From positions 7,408 through 71,407 of the forward strand of contig CAYWXL010000018.1 of the NCBI GenBank assembly GCA_964461995.1: DNA of 64,000 nucleotides, in the 5' to 3' direction. Source of the stretch: JALSRK01 sp964461995. Lineage in GTDB: Bacteria; Acidobacteriota; Terriglobia; Bryobacterales; Bryobacteraceae. How positions within the stretch are numbered: the first letter of the stretch is position 1; each line of letters opens with the position of its first letter. The translations under genes were made by a program, and so were the position numbers. The notes under the pieces are model-generated. The model was not told the origin of the DNA and did no database searches. It saw only the letters and a program-made list of their open reading frames with translations. Shown here piece after piece: positions 7,559-16,249 of the stretch.

Positions 7559-9471
7559 GCACTCCGGTTCAAATCGCCGGCTCGCTGGCCGTGGAGGCGC
7601 GGCGGGCGGCCGAACGAGCGGCCGATCGACTGATCGCGCAGAAGAGTCCCGATGGGTACTGGTGCGCGGAACTGAGAGCGGACACCACGCTGGAGTCGGA
7701 TTTCCTGCTCCTCGAGTTGTGGCTCCACCCGCCCGCCGGCGGCCGTTGGCGGCACCCAAAGCCTGAGCTCGTCGAGAAGGCCGTGGCGTCGATTCTAGAA
7801 CGGCAGCGGCCGGACGGAGGGTTCTGGATCTATCCGGAAGGGCCTGCCGATGTTAGCGCCACCGTCAAGGCGTACTTCGCGCTCAAGCTGGCCGGGCTTT
7901 CTCCGGACGATCCGCGAATGCGCGCCGCCCGGCGGTGCATTCTCGATCTGGGCGGCCTGCAGGCGGCCAACAGCTACGTCAAGATCAACCTCAGTTTATT
8001 TGGCCTCTACCCCCGCGAACACGTCCCGTCGGTACCGGTCGAGATGATGCTCATGCCCGGGAAGTTCATCTACCAGATGTCTTCCTGGACGCGGACCATC
8101 GTCATCCCGCTGGCCATCATCCAGGCTTTGACCGGGAAGCGCCCGGTCCCGGAGGGCTTCACCCTCGAGGAGCTGATTCACCCCGGCCGGAACCTTGGGC
8201 TGGCCAACGGCGGCGAGCGGGGCTGGAAGCGATTCTGGCTGTTCGGCGACCGGCTCCTGAAGCTGTGGGAGCGCCACGGCTCCAGGGGCGTCCGGCGGCT
8301 GGCTTTGCGGCGGGCGGAGCAGTGGCTTCTGGAGCACCTCAAAGACTCCGACGGCCTCGGGGCCATTTATCCAGCCATGATGTACGCCGTCATGGCCCTG
8401 GACGCTCTCGGCTACCGGCGTGAGGATCCAGTGCGGGCCGAAGCCGAGCGCCAGTTCTACCGGCTCATGGTGAACGACGGCGAGCGGTTCTTCTTTCAGC
8501 CGTGCTTCTCCCCCGTCTGGGATACGGCCATCGCTTCGTTCGCCATCGCCGAGGCGGATCCGGTTCGCGCGAAGAGCCTGCGGGCGACGGCCGACTGGCT
8601 CCTGAGCAAGGAAGTCCGCCGCCGCGGCGACTGGGCGGTGAAGCGCCCCAAGGCCGAGCCCGGCGGGTGGTATTTCGAGTTCGCCAACGAGTTTTACCCC
8701 GATATTGACGACACGGCGATGGTGCTGCTGGCATTGCGCCGGCTCGAGGCTTCCGATCCTTCGCGCAAACAGGCTGCGGTGGACCGGGCGATCGCCTGGC
8801 TGCTGGCCATGCAGTCGAAAGACGGCGGCTGGGCGGCCTTCGACGCCGACAACGACTGGCGTCCGCTTGCCGAGGTGCCCTTCGCCGACCACAACGCGAT
8901 GCTCGACCCGACCTGCCCGGACATCACCGGCCGGGTGATCGAGGCCCTGTGCGCTTGGGGGCTCCGGGACCATTCAGCGGTGCGGCGGGGGGTGAAGTAT
9001 CTGCTCCGGACCCAGAAGCTCGACGGGAGCTGGTACGGCCGCTGGGGGGTGAATCACATTTACGGGACGTTCCTCGCACTCCGCGGACTGCGGGCAGCCG
9101 GCCTCGATCCGCGGGAAGCCCCCGTCTTGCGGGCGGCCGAGTGGCTCCGGTCGGTCCAAAACGCGGACGGCGGTTGGGGCGAGAGCTGCGCCAGTTACGA
9201 CGCAGGCGACTTTGTCCCTGCCGAGAGCACCGCTTCGCAAACGGCCTGGGCGGTGCTGGGACTGTTGGCGGCAGGCGACCTGCGCAGCGAGAGCGTGCAT
9301 AACGGCGTCCGATATCTGCTCGAGACGCAGAACGAAAGTGGTGCTTGGGACGAAAACTTGGCTACCGGGACGGGATTCCCGGGTGTTTTCTACCTCACCT
9401 ATCATCTCTACCGGCACTACTTCCCGCTGCTCGCGCTGGCCGAGTACCGGAAGGCGAACGGGGAAACCTGA
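7555..9471 (+). CDS. shc: Squalene-hopene cyclase
   Basis: This 638-residue class II terpene cyclase converts squalene to hopene/hopanol by protonation-initiated cyclisation. The catalytic DxDD motif is present as DIDDTA (Asp383, Asp385, Asp386). Several QW repeats are visible, for example QRPDGGFW, QSKDGGWAAF, QKLDGSWYGRWG, QNADGGWGES and QNESGAW. Length and motif order match bacterial SHC rather than plant-type oxidosqualene cyclases. It is a monotopic membrane enzyme in known cases. Translation is coupled to ispH (4-bp overlap), and hpnH follows after 12 bp. Confidence 0.97.
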   Translation: MSTPVQIAGSLAVEARRAAERAADRLIAQKSPDGYWCAELRADTTLESDFLLLELWLHPPAGGRWRHPKPELVEKAVASILERQRPDGGFWIYPEGPADVSATVKAYFALKLAGLSPDDPRMRAARRCILDLGGLQAANSYVKINLSLFGLYPREHVPSVPVEMMLMPGKFIYQMSSWTRTIVIPLAIIQALTGKRPVPEGFTLEELIHPGRNLGLANGGERGWKRFWLFGDRLLKLWERHGSRGVRRLALRRAEQWLLEHLKDSDGLGAIYPAMMYAVMALDALGYRREDPVRAEAERQFYRLMVNDGERFFFQPCFSPVWDTAIASFAIAEADPVRAKSLRATADWLLSKEVRRRGDWAVKRPKAEPGGWYFEFANEFYPDIDDTAMVLLALRRLEASDPSRKQAAVDRAIAWLLAMQSKDGGWAAFDADNDWRPLAEVPFADHNAMLDPTCPDITGRVIEALCAWGLRDHSAVRRGVKYLLRTQKLDGSWYGRWGVNHIYGTFLALRGLRAAGLDPREAPVLRAAEWLRSVQNADGGWGESCASYDAGDFVPAESTASQTAWAVLGLLAAGDLRSESVHNGVRYLLETQNESGAWDENLATGTGFPGVFYLTYHLYRHYFPLLALAEYRKANGET

Positions 9472-9483
9472 GAGGAGGGTGCA

Positions 9484-10596
9484 ATGAGGTTCCCACTGTC
9501 AATGACGTTGGGCATGGCGGTCTACATCGCCCGCAACAGGGTCCGGCCGAAACCCGAGTGGCAGCTCGACCGGGCCGAACCCACCAACGGGGACAACCCG
9601 TTCCACATCCTTCCGGCCACGGTCTCTAGCAACGGAAAGCGAAAGCCTCACCCGTTGCTCCACAAACGCTTCCCGCTCGTGCTGATGCTTGAGCCGCTGC
9701 ATGCCTGCAATCTGACCTGCACCGGTTGCGGGCGCATCCGCGAGTACGAAGACACGATCACGGAGCGCCTCAGCGTCGAGCAGTGCCTGCACGCCGTCGA
9801 GGAATGCGGCGCCCCCATCGTTTCGATCTGCGGCGGCGAGCCGCTGCTGCATCCCGACATGGGCCGCATCTGCGCGGAGATCCTGGAGCGCGGCCGGCAC
9901 ATCTACCTGTGCACCAACGGGATGTTCATCGAGAAGAAGCTCTCCGAGTACCGGCCGGACCCGAAGTTCTTTTTCAACGTGCACCTCGACGGCTTGGAGG
10001 AGACGCACGACCGCGCCGTGGAAAAGGAAGGTGTCTTCCGCGAGGCGATCGCCGGCATCAGGGCAGCCAAGGCGGCGGGGTTCAAGGTCACCACTAACAC
10101 TACGGTCTACAAGGAGACCGACATGGCCGAGATCGCCGAGCTGTTCGAGTACCTCAAGCAGTTCGGCGTGGATGGCCACATGCTCTCGCCCGCCTACGGC
10201 TATTCGGCGGTTAACGATCGCGAGATCTTCATGACGCGGGAGGACGTATACGAGAAGTTCCGGGCCATCGACGAGCTGGCGCGGAAATATCCGGTGAACA
10301 CCACGCCTGTTTATCAGGACTTTCTGAAAGGCGAGCGGGAATTGCCCTGCACCGCTTGGGGGAACCCCACCTACAACGTCCGCGGCTGGAAGGCGCCTTG
10401 CTACTTGATCACCGACGCGCACTACGAAACCTTCGAGGAACTCATGACGAAGACCCCGTGGGAGAACTACGGTCCGGGCAACGACGTCCGGTGCGAACAT
10501 TGCATGGTCCATTGCGGCTATGAGCCATCGGCGGCTCTGGGAATCAATGCGAAGCTGACCGACGGGTTCCGCATGCTGAGTTGGGCGCTGAGGTGA
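9484..10596 (+). CDS. hpnH: Adenosylhopane synthase, radical SAM protein HpnH
   Basis: HpnH joins the 5'-deoxyadenosyl group to hopene, starting the C35 side chain. The 370-residue product carries the radical SAM motif CNLTCTGC (Cys75, Cys79, Cys82), preceded by LVLMLEPLHA, and later the family segments GGEPLLHPDMG and NVHLDGLEETHD. It ends with a Cys-containing tail (RCEHCMVHCGYEPSA). A strong GAGGAGGG ribosome-binding site precedes the ATG. Compared with the HpnH proteins I recall, the N-terminus has an extra segment of roughly 30-40 residues (about 22-60) before the radical SAM core. Confidence 0.95.
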   Translation: MRFPLSMTLGMAVYIARNRVRPKPEWQLDRAEPTNGDNPFHILPATVSSNGKRKPHPLLHKRFPLVLMLEPLHACNLTCTGCGRIREYEDTITERLSVEQCLHAVEECGAPIVSICGGEPLLHPDMGRICAEILERGRHIYLCTNGMFIEKKLSEYRPDPKFFFNVHLDGLEETHDRAVEKEGVFREAIAGIRAAKAAGFKVTTNTTVYKETDMAEIAELFEYLKQFGVDGHMLSPAYGYSAVNDREIFMTREDVYEKFRAIDELARKYPVNTTPVYQDFLKGERELPCTAWGNPTYNVRGWKAPCYLITDAHYETFEELMTKTPWENYGPGNDVRCEHCMVHCGYEPSAALGINAKLTDGFRMLSWALR

Positions 10597-10606
10597 CCGC
10601 GCGGCT

Positions 10607-11584
10607 GTGAGACCCACTCTAGTGACCGGGGCCACGGGCTTCGTCGGTTGGCACGTGGCGCGCAAGCTGCTTGACCGGGGCGCCGCCGTCCGTCTTCTCG
10701 TCCGCGACCCCCGCCGGGTGCGGGAGCTGGAGGGCGCCGAGATCGTCGTCGGCGACTTGCGTGACCCGGCGAGCCTGGAGCGCGCGGCTGCCGGCTGTGG
10801 CGTCGTTTATCACGTAGCCGCCGATTACAGGCTTTGGGTAAGAGATGCCAGCGAAATGTTCGCCGTCAACGTGGAAGGCACGCGGAACATCCTGGAGGCG
10901 GCGCGGCGCGCCGGGGTCGAGCGCGTCGTCTACACCAGCACCGTCGGCTGCATCGGCATCCCGCCCGGCGGCGTGGGGGACGAAACCACGCCGGTGAGCG
11001 AACAGGACATGACGGGGGTTTACAAGCTGTCGAAGTTCCGCGCCGAGCGCGTGGCGCTGGACTTTGCGGAGGAGGGCTTCCCAGTGGTGATCGTTAATCC
11101 CACCGCGCCGGTGGGGGACCACGACTTCAAGCCCACGCCCACCGGCAAGATCATCGTCGATTACCTTAAGGGCGCCATGCCGGCCTATCTCGACACCGGG
11201 TTGAACCTGGTGGACGTCGCTGACGTCGCCGAAGGGCACCTGCTCGCCTGCGAGCGCGGCGCGCCGGGCGAACGCTACATCCTCGGCTGCCAGAACATGA
11301 CGCTGGCGGAGATCTTCCGGGCTCTGGAGAAGATCAGCGGTGTTCCCGCGCCCCGGCGCCGCATCCCGTATGCTTTGGCCTATGCCGCCGGCGTCGTCAC
11401 CACCGCCGCCGCGCGCCTCACCGGCGCCGAACCCCGCGCACCCCTGGACGCTGTGCGCATGGCGCGCAAGAAGATGTTTGTCTCCCACGAGAAGGCCGCG
11501 CGTGAGCTGGGCTACTCGCCCGGCCCGGTGGAGGGCGCGTTGAGGCGCGCCGTCGAGTGGTTCCGCGGGAACGGATACTGCTGA
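10607..11584 (+). CDS. hpnA: Hopanoid-associated NAD-dependent sugar epimerase HpnA
   Basis: This 325-residue short-chain dehydrogenase/epimerase has the Rossmann motif VTGATGFVGWHVA at the N-terminus, the family segment VYTSTVGCIG and the catalytic YxxxK pair as YKLSK. It starts at a GTG 10 bp after hpnH and ends immediately before hpnG with no spacer. HpnA homologues occur in many hopanoid clusters next to hpnH/hpnG, but their exact reaction has not been firmly established, so the name rests on family and context. Confidence 0.88.
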   Translation: MRPTLVTGATGFVGWHVARKLLDRGAAVRLLVRDPRRVRELEGAEIVVGDLRDPASLERAAAGCGVVYHVAADYRLWVRDASEMFAVNVEGTRNILEAARRAGVERVVYTSTVGCIGIPPGGVGDETTPVSEQDMTGVYKLSKFRAERVALDFAEEGFPVVIVNPTAPVGDHDFKPTPTGKIIVDYLKGAMPAYLDTGLNLVDVADVAEGHLLACERGAPGERYILGCQNMTLAEIFRALEKISGVPAPRRRIPYALAYAAGVVTTAAARLTGAEPRAPLDAVRMARKKMFVSHEKAARELGYSPGPVEGALRRAVEWFRGNGYC

Positions 11585-12295
11585 GTGAAACGAAGGACCA
11601 TACTTTTGATCGCCGCGCAAAAGAGAGAACTCCGCGGGCTCGAGAGGCGGGCCGGCCCGGTTGAGGACTTACAATGGCCAGTGGATCATGCCGCCCTGCT
11701 TCAGCGGGCCGGCGCCTGGTGGTTTCTGATCGCCAATGGGGCCGGACCCCGCCGGGCGGCGGAGGCGGTGCGGACCGCTTTCGCCCGAGAAGAATTCGAT
11801 GCCGTGGTCAGCACCGGGTTCTGCGGCGGTCTGGATCCGCGCTTGGGACCGGGAAGCATCGTGGCTGCGACAGAGGTCGTCGCCGGCAATAGCGCCGAAG
11901 CCTGGAGCGTTTCCCTGCCGGCGGTTTCGTGGCCGTTTGTTGCCGGGCCGGTGGTCACTCTGAACCGCGTGGCCGGCTCCCGGCTGGAGAAGCAGCGGCT
12001 GCGGGAAAAGGGGTTCGTCGCCGTGGATATGGAGAGCGCCGGAGTCGCGGGCGAACTTGTAGGAAGCTCCACGCTTTTCTTTTGCGTCCGCGCGGTTACC
12101 GACACTGTGGCGGAAACGTTCCGGATCGACTTGAACCGCGCCCGGGACGCGGACGGGCGCATCGACGACATGAGGGTGATCCGAATCGCCCTGAGACACC
12201 CGGCGTGCGGGATCCCCGAACTGTGGCGGCTGTTTCGCCGTAGCAGGCTGGCGGCGGAACGCTTGGGTGAGTTTTTGGTGGAGTGTGAATTCTGA
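11585..12295 (+). CDS. hpnG: Adenosylhopane nucleosidase HpnG
   Basis: HpnG removes adenine from adenosylhopane to give ribosylhopane, the second side-chain step. The 236-residue protein belongs to the nucleoside phosphorylase/MTAN fold: STGFCGGLDPRLGPG is the phosphorylase-like glycine loop and AVDMESAGVA holds the ribose-binding Met-Glu pair. It begins with GTG directly after the hpnA stop (no gap), and the next gene starts directly after its TGA. This packing, with hpnH two genes upstream, supports the specific name over a generic nucleosidase. Confidence 0.9.
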   Translation: MKRRTILLIAAQKRELRGLERRAGPVEDLQWPVDHAALLQRAGAWWFLIANGAGPRRAAEAVRTAFAREEFDAVVSTGFCGGLDPRLGPGSIVAATEVVAGNSAEAWSVSLPAVSWPFVAGPVVTLNRVAGSRLEKQRLREKGFVAVDMESAGVAGELVGSSTLFFCVRAVTDTVAETFRIDLNRARDADGRIDDMRVIRIALRHPACGIPELWRLFRRSRLAAERLGEFLVECEF

Positions 12296-13375
12296 ATGAC
12301 GGCAGTGGTCGGCGGAGAGATGAGAGCGGCTGTATACCGGGGCAACGGGGCCCTGCGCATCGAGCAGGTTCCGGTGCCCCCGATCGGGCCCGGCGAGATG
12401 CTTGTCAAAGTGGAGAGTTGCGGCATCTGCCACACCGACCTCAAGAAGATCCAGTACGACCTGCTCCCGCCGCCCCGCATCTACGGCCACGAAACCGCCG
12501 GTGTGGTCGCTGCCGTGGGGGACGGCGTCACGCGGTTCCGTCCGGGCGACCGCGTGGTGGTCTTCCACCACATTCCTTGTCTAGAATGTTTTTATTGCGC
12601 CAGGAAGCTCTACGCTCAATGCGACACTTACAAGCGGGTGGGTGTGACTGCCGGCTTTGAACCCGCAGGTGGAGGCTTCGCGCAGTATGTTCGCGTAATG
12701 GACTGGATCGTCGAGCGCGGCGTGGAGCGAATCCCCGACGGGGTCCCTTTCGAGCGCGCCTCGCTGGTCGAGCCGGTGAACACCTGCCTGAAAGCCGTCG
12801 TCGAGGCGGACCCCCAATCCGGCGAGCTGGTGGCGATTTTGGGTCAGGGTCCTATAGGTTTGTTGTTTACGATGTTGGTAGTGCGGCGTGAAGCGACGGT
12901 CGTGGCGACGGATACGATTCCCCAGCGCCGGGCGCTGGCGCGGCGTTTCGGCGCGGTGGAAGCCTGGGATCCGCACTCGACCGACGTCAGCGGTCGCATC
13001 AAAGCCATGAGCGGGGGGCGCGGCGCCGATCTGGTCATCGTCGCCGCCTCGGCGCCCGGCATCGTCGAGCAGGCCGTGGAATGCTCGCGTCCCGGGGCGC
13101 GTATCCTATTATTTGCGCAGACTTCCGACAAAGAGCGCATCGAGCTTTCCGGCGCTGGAATCTGTAAGGAAGAGCGAACCTTGTTCGGCTGTTACAGCGC
13201 GTCGGTGGACTTGCAAGCCGAATCCGCCGATCTAGTCTTCAGCGGAGAATTGCCGGTGGAAGAGCTGATCAGCCACCGGCTCCCGCTGGATCAGATCCGT
13301 ACCGGGATCGACCTGGCGTTGCATCCCGACGGAGAATCGTTGAAAATAATCGTTTTACCCCAGAGGACTTCATAA
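12296..13375 (+). CDS. Zinc-dependent medium-chain dehydrogenase (first of a pair) in the hopanoid operon
   Basis: This 359-residue GroES-like/Rossmann dehydrogenase has catalytic-zinc ligands in CGICHTDLKK and GHETAG and the structural-zinc cysteines in CLECFYCARKLYAQC. The nucleotide-binding glycines are GQGPIG, followed by VVATDTIPQRR; the aspartate after the second strand suggests NAD(H). The gene abuts hpnG, and the second dehydrogenase gene abuts it. ATG 12320 (MRAAVYRG), with GGCGGAGAG upstream, is an equally good start and gives the usual family N-terminus. By position it may act on the sugar-derived side chain made by HpnH/HpnG; substrate not shown. Confidence 0.88.
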   Translation: MTAVVGGEMRAAVYRGNGALRIEQVPVPPIGPGEMLVKVESCGICHTDLKKIQYDLLPPPRIYGHETAGVVAAVGDGVTRFRPGDRVVVFHHIPCLECFYCARKLYAQCDTYKRVGVTAGFEPAGGGFAQYVRVMDWIVERGVERIPDGVPFERASLVEPVNTCLKAVVEADPQSGELVAILGQGPIGLLFTMLVVRREATVVATDTIPQRRALARRFGAVEAWDPHSTDVSGRIKAMSGGRGADLVIVAASAPGIVEQAVECSRPGARILLFAQTSDKERIELSGAGICKEERTLFGCYSASVDLQAESADLVFSGELPVEELISHRLPLDQIRTGIDLALHPDGESLKIIVLPQRTS

Positions 13376-14416
13376 GTGACCAGACAGATGATGGCCGCCG
13401 TGCTCTACGGCCGACAGCACCTTCGCATCGAGCCGGTGGCCGTTCCTGAGATCGACGAAGGCGACATTCTCGTGCGAGTGCGGGCCGCGCTGACGTGCGG
13501 CACCGACGTGAAGGTCTTCCGGCGGGGCTACCACGCGCGGATGATTGTTCCGCCGGCGCTGTTCGGCCACGAACTCGCCGGCGACGTGGTTCGCATCGGT
13601 AGTCGAGTGAGGAGTTTCCGGCCAGGCCAGCGCGTGGTGGCGGCGAACTCGGCTCCGTGCGGCAACTGCTATTACTGCCGCCGCCGCCGGGAGAACCTCT
13701 GCGAGGACCTCCTCTTCAACAACGGCGCCTACGCCGAGTACATCCGCATTCCTGCGAGGATCGTCGAGAAGAACACTTATGAGATCCCGGAGCACGTCAC
13801 CTATCAGGACGCCGCGCTGGTGGAGCCCCTTGCGTGTGTCCTGCGGGGACTCGAGGAGACGGGCGTCCAGCCGGGCGACACGGTGGTGGTGATTGGCCTC
13901 GGGCCCATCGGACTCATGTTCGTCCGCCTGGCTCACGTTGCCGGCGCACGGGTGATCGCCATTGGCCGCCGCAAGACCCAGATCGACCGCGCCGCCCGCA
14001 TGGGAGCCTCTGAGTCGCTTATCAGTGATGGGAAAACCGACTTGGCGCAGGCGGTGCGTGGACTCACCGCCGGCCGCGGCGCCGATATCGTAATTGAGGC
14101 CGTCGGCTTGCCGGAGGCCTGGGAAACGGCTGTGAAGCTGGTGCGCCGCGGCGGTATCGTGAATTTCTTCGGCGGCTGTCCAGCCGGTAGCCAGATCGCG
14201 CTTGATACATCGCTGCTCCATTACTCCGAAATTACCTGTAAGGCCAGTTTCCATCACACGCCGGCGCATATCCGGAAAGCCCTCGACGTGGTTTCGCGCG
14301 GCGACATCACCGCGCGGGATTTTGTGAACGGCGTCGAGCCGCTGACGAACCTGCTTGAGGTCATGCGCCACCTCATGAGCCATAACGGGCACATGAAGAC
14401 AGCCATTGTTCCCTGA
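13376..14416 (+). CDS. Zinc-dependent medium-chain dehydrogenase (second of a pair) in the hopanoid operon
   Basis: This 346-residue relative of sorbitol/threonine dehydrogenases begins with a GTG directly after the preceding stop. It has CGTDVKVF and GHELAG for the catalytic zinc, four structural-zinc cysteines in CGNCYYCRRRRENLC and the cofactor motif GLGPIG. The segment after the second strand is AIGRRKTQ, basic rather than acidic, which suggests NADP(H). It is therefore not a simple duplicate of its neighbour. The placement between hpnG and hpnC makes a side-chain redox step (for example reduction of ribosylhopane) a reasonable hypothesis, but the sequence alone cannot prove it. Confidence 0.88.
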   Translation: MTRQMMAAVLYGRQHLRIEPVAVPEIDEGDILVRVRAALTCGTDVKVFRRGYHARMIVPPALFGHELAGDVVRIGSRVRSFRPGQRVVAANSAPCGNCYYCRRRRENLCEDLLFNNGAYAEYIRIPARIVEKNTYEIPEHVTYQDAALVEPLACVLRGLEETGVQPGDTVVVIGLGPIGLMFVRLAHVAGARVIAIGRRKTQIDRAARMGASESLISDGKTDLAQAVRGLTAGRGADIVIEAVGLPEAWETAVKLVRRGGIVNFFGGCPAGSQIALDTSLLHYSEITCKASFHHTPAHIRKALDVVSRGDITARDFVNGVEPLTNLLEVMRHLMSHNGHMKTAIVP

Positions 14417-14433
14417 GACGTTCGGGGTGAAGG

Positions 14434-15357
14434 TTGGACACCGCGTTCCTGCTGCCGAAGGATTTCGTGGAAGCACCGGGAGCGCTGGAGCGGTCCTGGG
14501 GCGAGGAGCAGGCCCGCGCCTACACCCGTTGGCTGGCCCGGATCCATTACGAAAACTTTCACGTAGTCTCCCTGCTGCTCCCGCGGCGGCTCCATCAGGA
14601 CTTCTACAACGTTTACGCGTTCTGCCGGTGGGCCGATGATTTGGGCGACGAGATAGGGGATCCTGCCCGCAGCCTCGAATTGCTGGCTTGGTGGCGGGAA
14701 GAGCTCGCCCGCATGTACCGCGGCGAAGCGCGCCATCCGGTTTTTGTCGCGCTGCGCGAGACGGCGGAGCGCCACCGGCTTCCCGAGCGGCCGTTCGCCG
14801 ACTTGATCCGAGCCTTCGTCCAGGACCAGACGGTCACGCGTTATGCTACGGTCTCGGATCTGCTGGACTACTGCCGCTATTCCGCCAATCCCGTCGGCCG
14901 GCTCGTGCTTCATCTTTGCGGCTATTCGGATCCGGAGCGTCAGCGGCTCTCCGACGCGACCTGTACCGGCCTCCAACTGGCGAATTTTTGGCAGGACATC
15001 ACCGTCGATTGGCAGAAGGGGCGTCTGTACGTGCCTTTGGAAGTGTTGGAGCGCCATGGAGCGTCCGTTGACGACGTCGCCGCGCGCCGGATGACCCCGG
15101 AGTTTCGGGCGGTGATGGTGGAGCTCGTGCAGCTGGCGCGGCGCTTCTTTGAGGAAGGCCTGCCGCTGTCGCGCATGGTCAACCGCCGCCTCGCCGTCGA
15201 TCTCGAGTTGTTCAGCCGCGGCGGACTCAAGGTTTTGGAGAAGATCGAGAAGCAAGGCTACGACGTCCTCCGGCGGCGGCCCGTGATTTCCCGGCTGGAA
15301 AGAGTGTCGCTGCTGGTGGGTACTCTGGCCCGGGTGGCCACACGGCGGGCGGCATGA
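14434..15357 (+). CDS. hpnC: Hydroxysqualene synthase HpnC (squalene/phytoene synthase family)
   Basis: In the HpnCDE route, HpnC converts presqualene diphosphate to hydroxysqualene. The 307-residue trans-isoprenyl synthase has the two Asp-rich metal/diphosphate sites as WADDLGDE (about 67-74) and FWQDITVDWQKG (about 185-196). The start appears to be TTG 14434 behind GGGGTGAAGG; the N-terminus then reads MDTAFLLPKDF. It overlaps hpnD by 4 bp (ATGA). HpnC and HpnD are paralogues, and I assigned them by order and by the less canonical second motif here. Confidence 0.9.
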   Translation: MDTAFLLPKDFVEAPGALERSWGEEQARAYTRWLARIHYENFHVVSLLLPRRLHQDFYNVYAFCRWADDLGDEIGDPARSLELLAWWREELARMYRGEARHPVFVALRETAERHRLPERPFADLIRAFVQDQTVTRYATVSDLLDYCRYSANPVGRLVLHLCGYSDPERQRLSDATCTGLQLANFWQDITVDWQKGRLYVPLEVLERHGASVDDVAARRMTPEFRAVMVELVQLARRFFEEGLPLSRMVNRRLAVDLELFSRGGLKVLEKIEKQGYDVLRRRPVISRLERVSLLVGTLARVATRRAA

Positions 15358-16226
15358 GCACGGCGATCGAGGACTCGTACCGGTATTGCCGCCGGCTCGC
15401 CCGCCGCCGCGCCCGGAATTTCTATTACTCCTTCCTCTTGCTCGACCGCGAGCGCCGCGGCGCCATGTGCGCGCTGTACGCCTTCAACCGCGTTTGCGAC
15501 GATATCAGCGATGAGCCGATCCGCTACGGCTACGCTTCGCCGGCCCGCGCCATCGACGACTGGCGGGAGCAGCTCGACGCGGCGCTGGAAGGCCGGTACG
15601 CGCCCCACCCCCTTTGGCCCGCGTTTCATGACACGGTCCGCCGCTTCCGGATCCCGGCGCGGTATTTTCACGACATGATCGAGGGGGTCCGTTCCGACCT
15701 TGAGCCACGGCGGATCGAAACATTCGACGAACTCTACCGCTACTGCTACCAGGTGGCCTCGGCCGTGGGGCTGTCGATTCTCCACGTATTCGGATTCGCC
15801 TCGCCAGACGCCTTGCCTCTGGCTGAGAAGTGCGGACTTGCCTTTCAACTCACCAACATCCTCCGCGACGTTCGCGAAGACGCCCTCATGGGCCGCATTT
15901 ACTTGCCGGCGGAAGATCTGAGGCGCTTCGGCGTGGATCCGCGGGTGCTGCGGGACGGGAGCGCCACCGAGGCCTTTCGGCGCTTGATGCGCTTCGAAGC
16001 GGACCGGGCGCGCCGTTACTACGAAGAATCGGCGCCACTGGTCGCCCTGGTCCACCCTTCCAGCCGGGCCGCCTTCTGGGCGTTGGTCGAGATCTACCGG
16101 CGCTTGCTGGCACGGATCGAGGACTCCGGCTACGACGTTCTTCGCCGCCGTCTGAGCGTCCCGGCGTGGGAAAAGGGCCTGATTGTCGTTCAGGGCCTGA
16201 TCAAGAAGCTGCGCGAGGGGCGATGA
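15354..16226 (+). CDS. hpnD: Presqualene diphosphate synthase HpnD
   Basis: HpnD condenses two farnesyl diphosphates to presqualene diphosphate. The 290-residue protein has both classical motifs of the family: RVCDDISDE (first DxxxD) and LTNILRDVREDALMGRIYLP (second). It starts in the hpnC stop region (4-bp overlap) and is the last gene of the operon; accC faces it 23 bp further on. The third member, hpnE (hydroxysqualene dehydroxylase), does not follow, unlike in many hpnCDE clusters. Confidence 0.92.
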   Translation: MSTAIEDSYRYCRRLARRRARNFYYSFLLLDRERRGAMCALYAFNRVCDDISDEPIRYGYASPARAIDDWREQLDAALEGRYAPHPLWPAFHDTVRRFRIPARYFHDMIEGVRSDLEPRRIETFDELYRYCYQVASAVGLSILHVFGFASPDALPLAEKCGLAFQLTNILRDVREDALMGRIYLPAEDLRRFGVDPRVLRDGSATEAFRRLMRFEADRARRYYEESAPLVALVHPSSRAAFWALVEIYRRLLARIEDSGYDVLRRRLSVPAWEKGLIVVQGLIKKLREGR

Positions 16227-16249
16227 AGCCCGGAATGCGGACCGAACCT

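Noticed and set aside
12296..14416. Recent tandem duplication of one dehydrogenase gene
   Set aside because: The two proteins differ in zinc loops, cofactor motif and length; they are distant paralogues.
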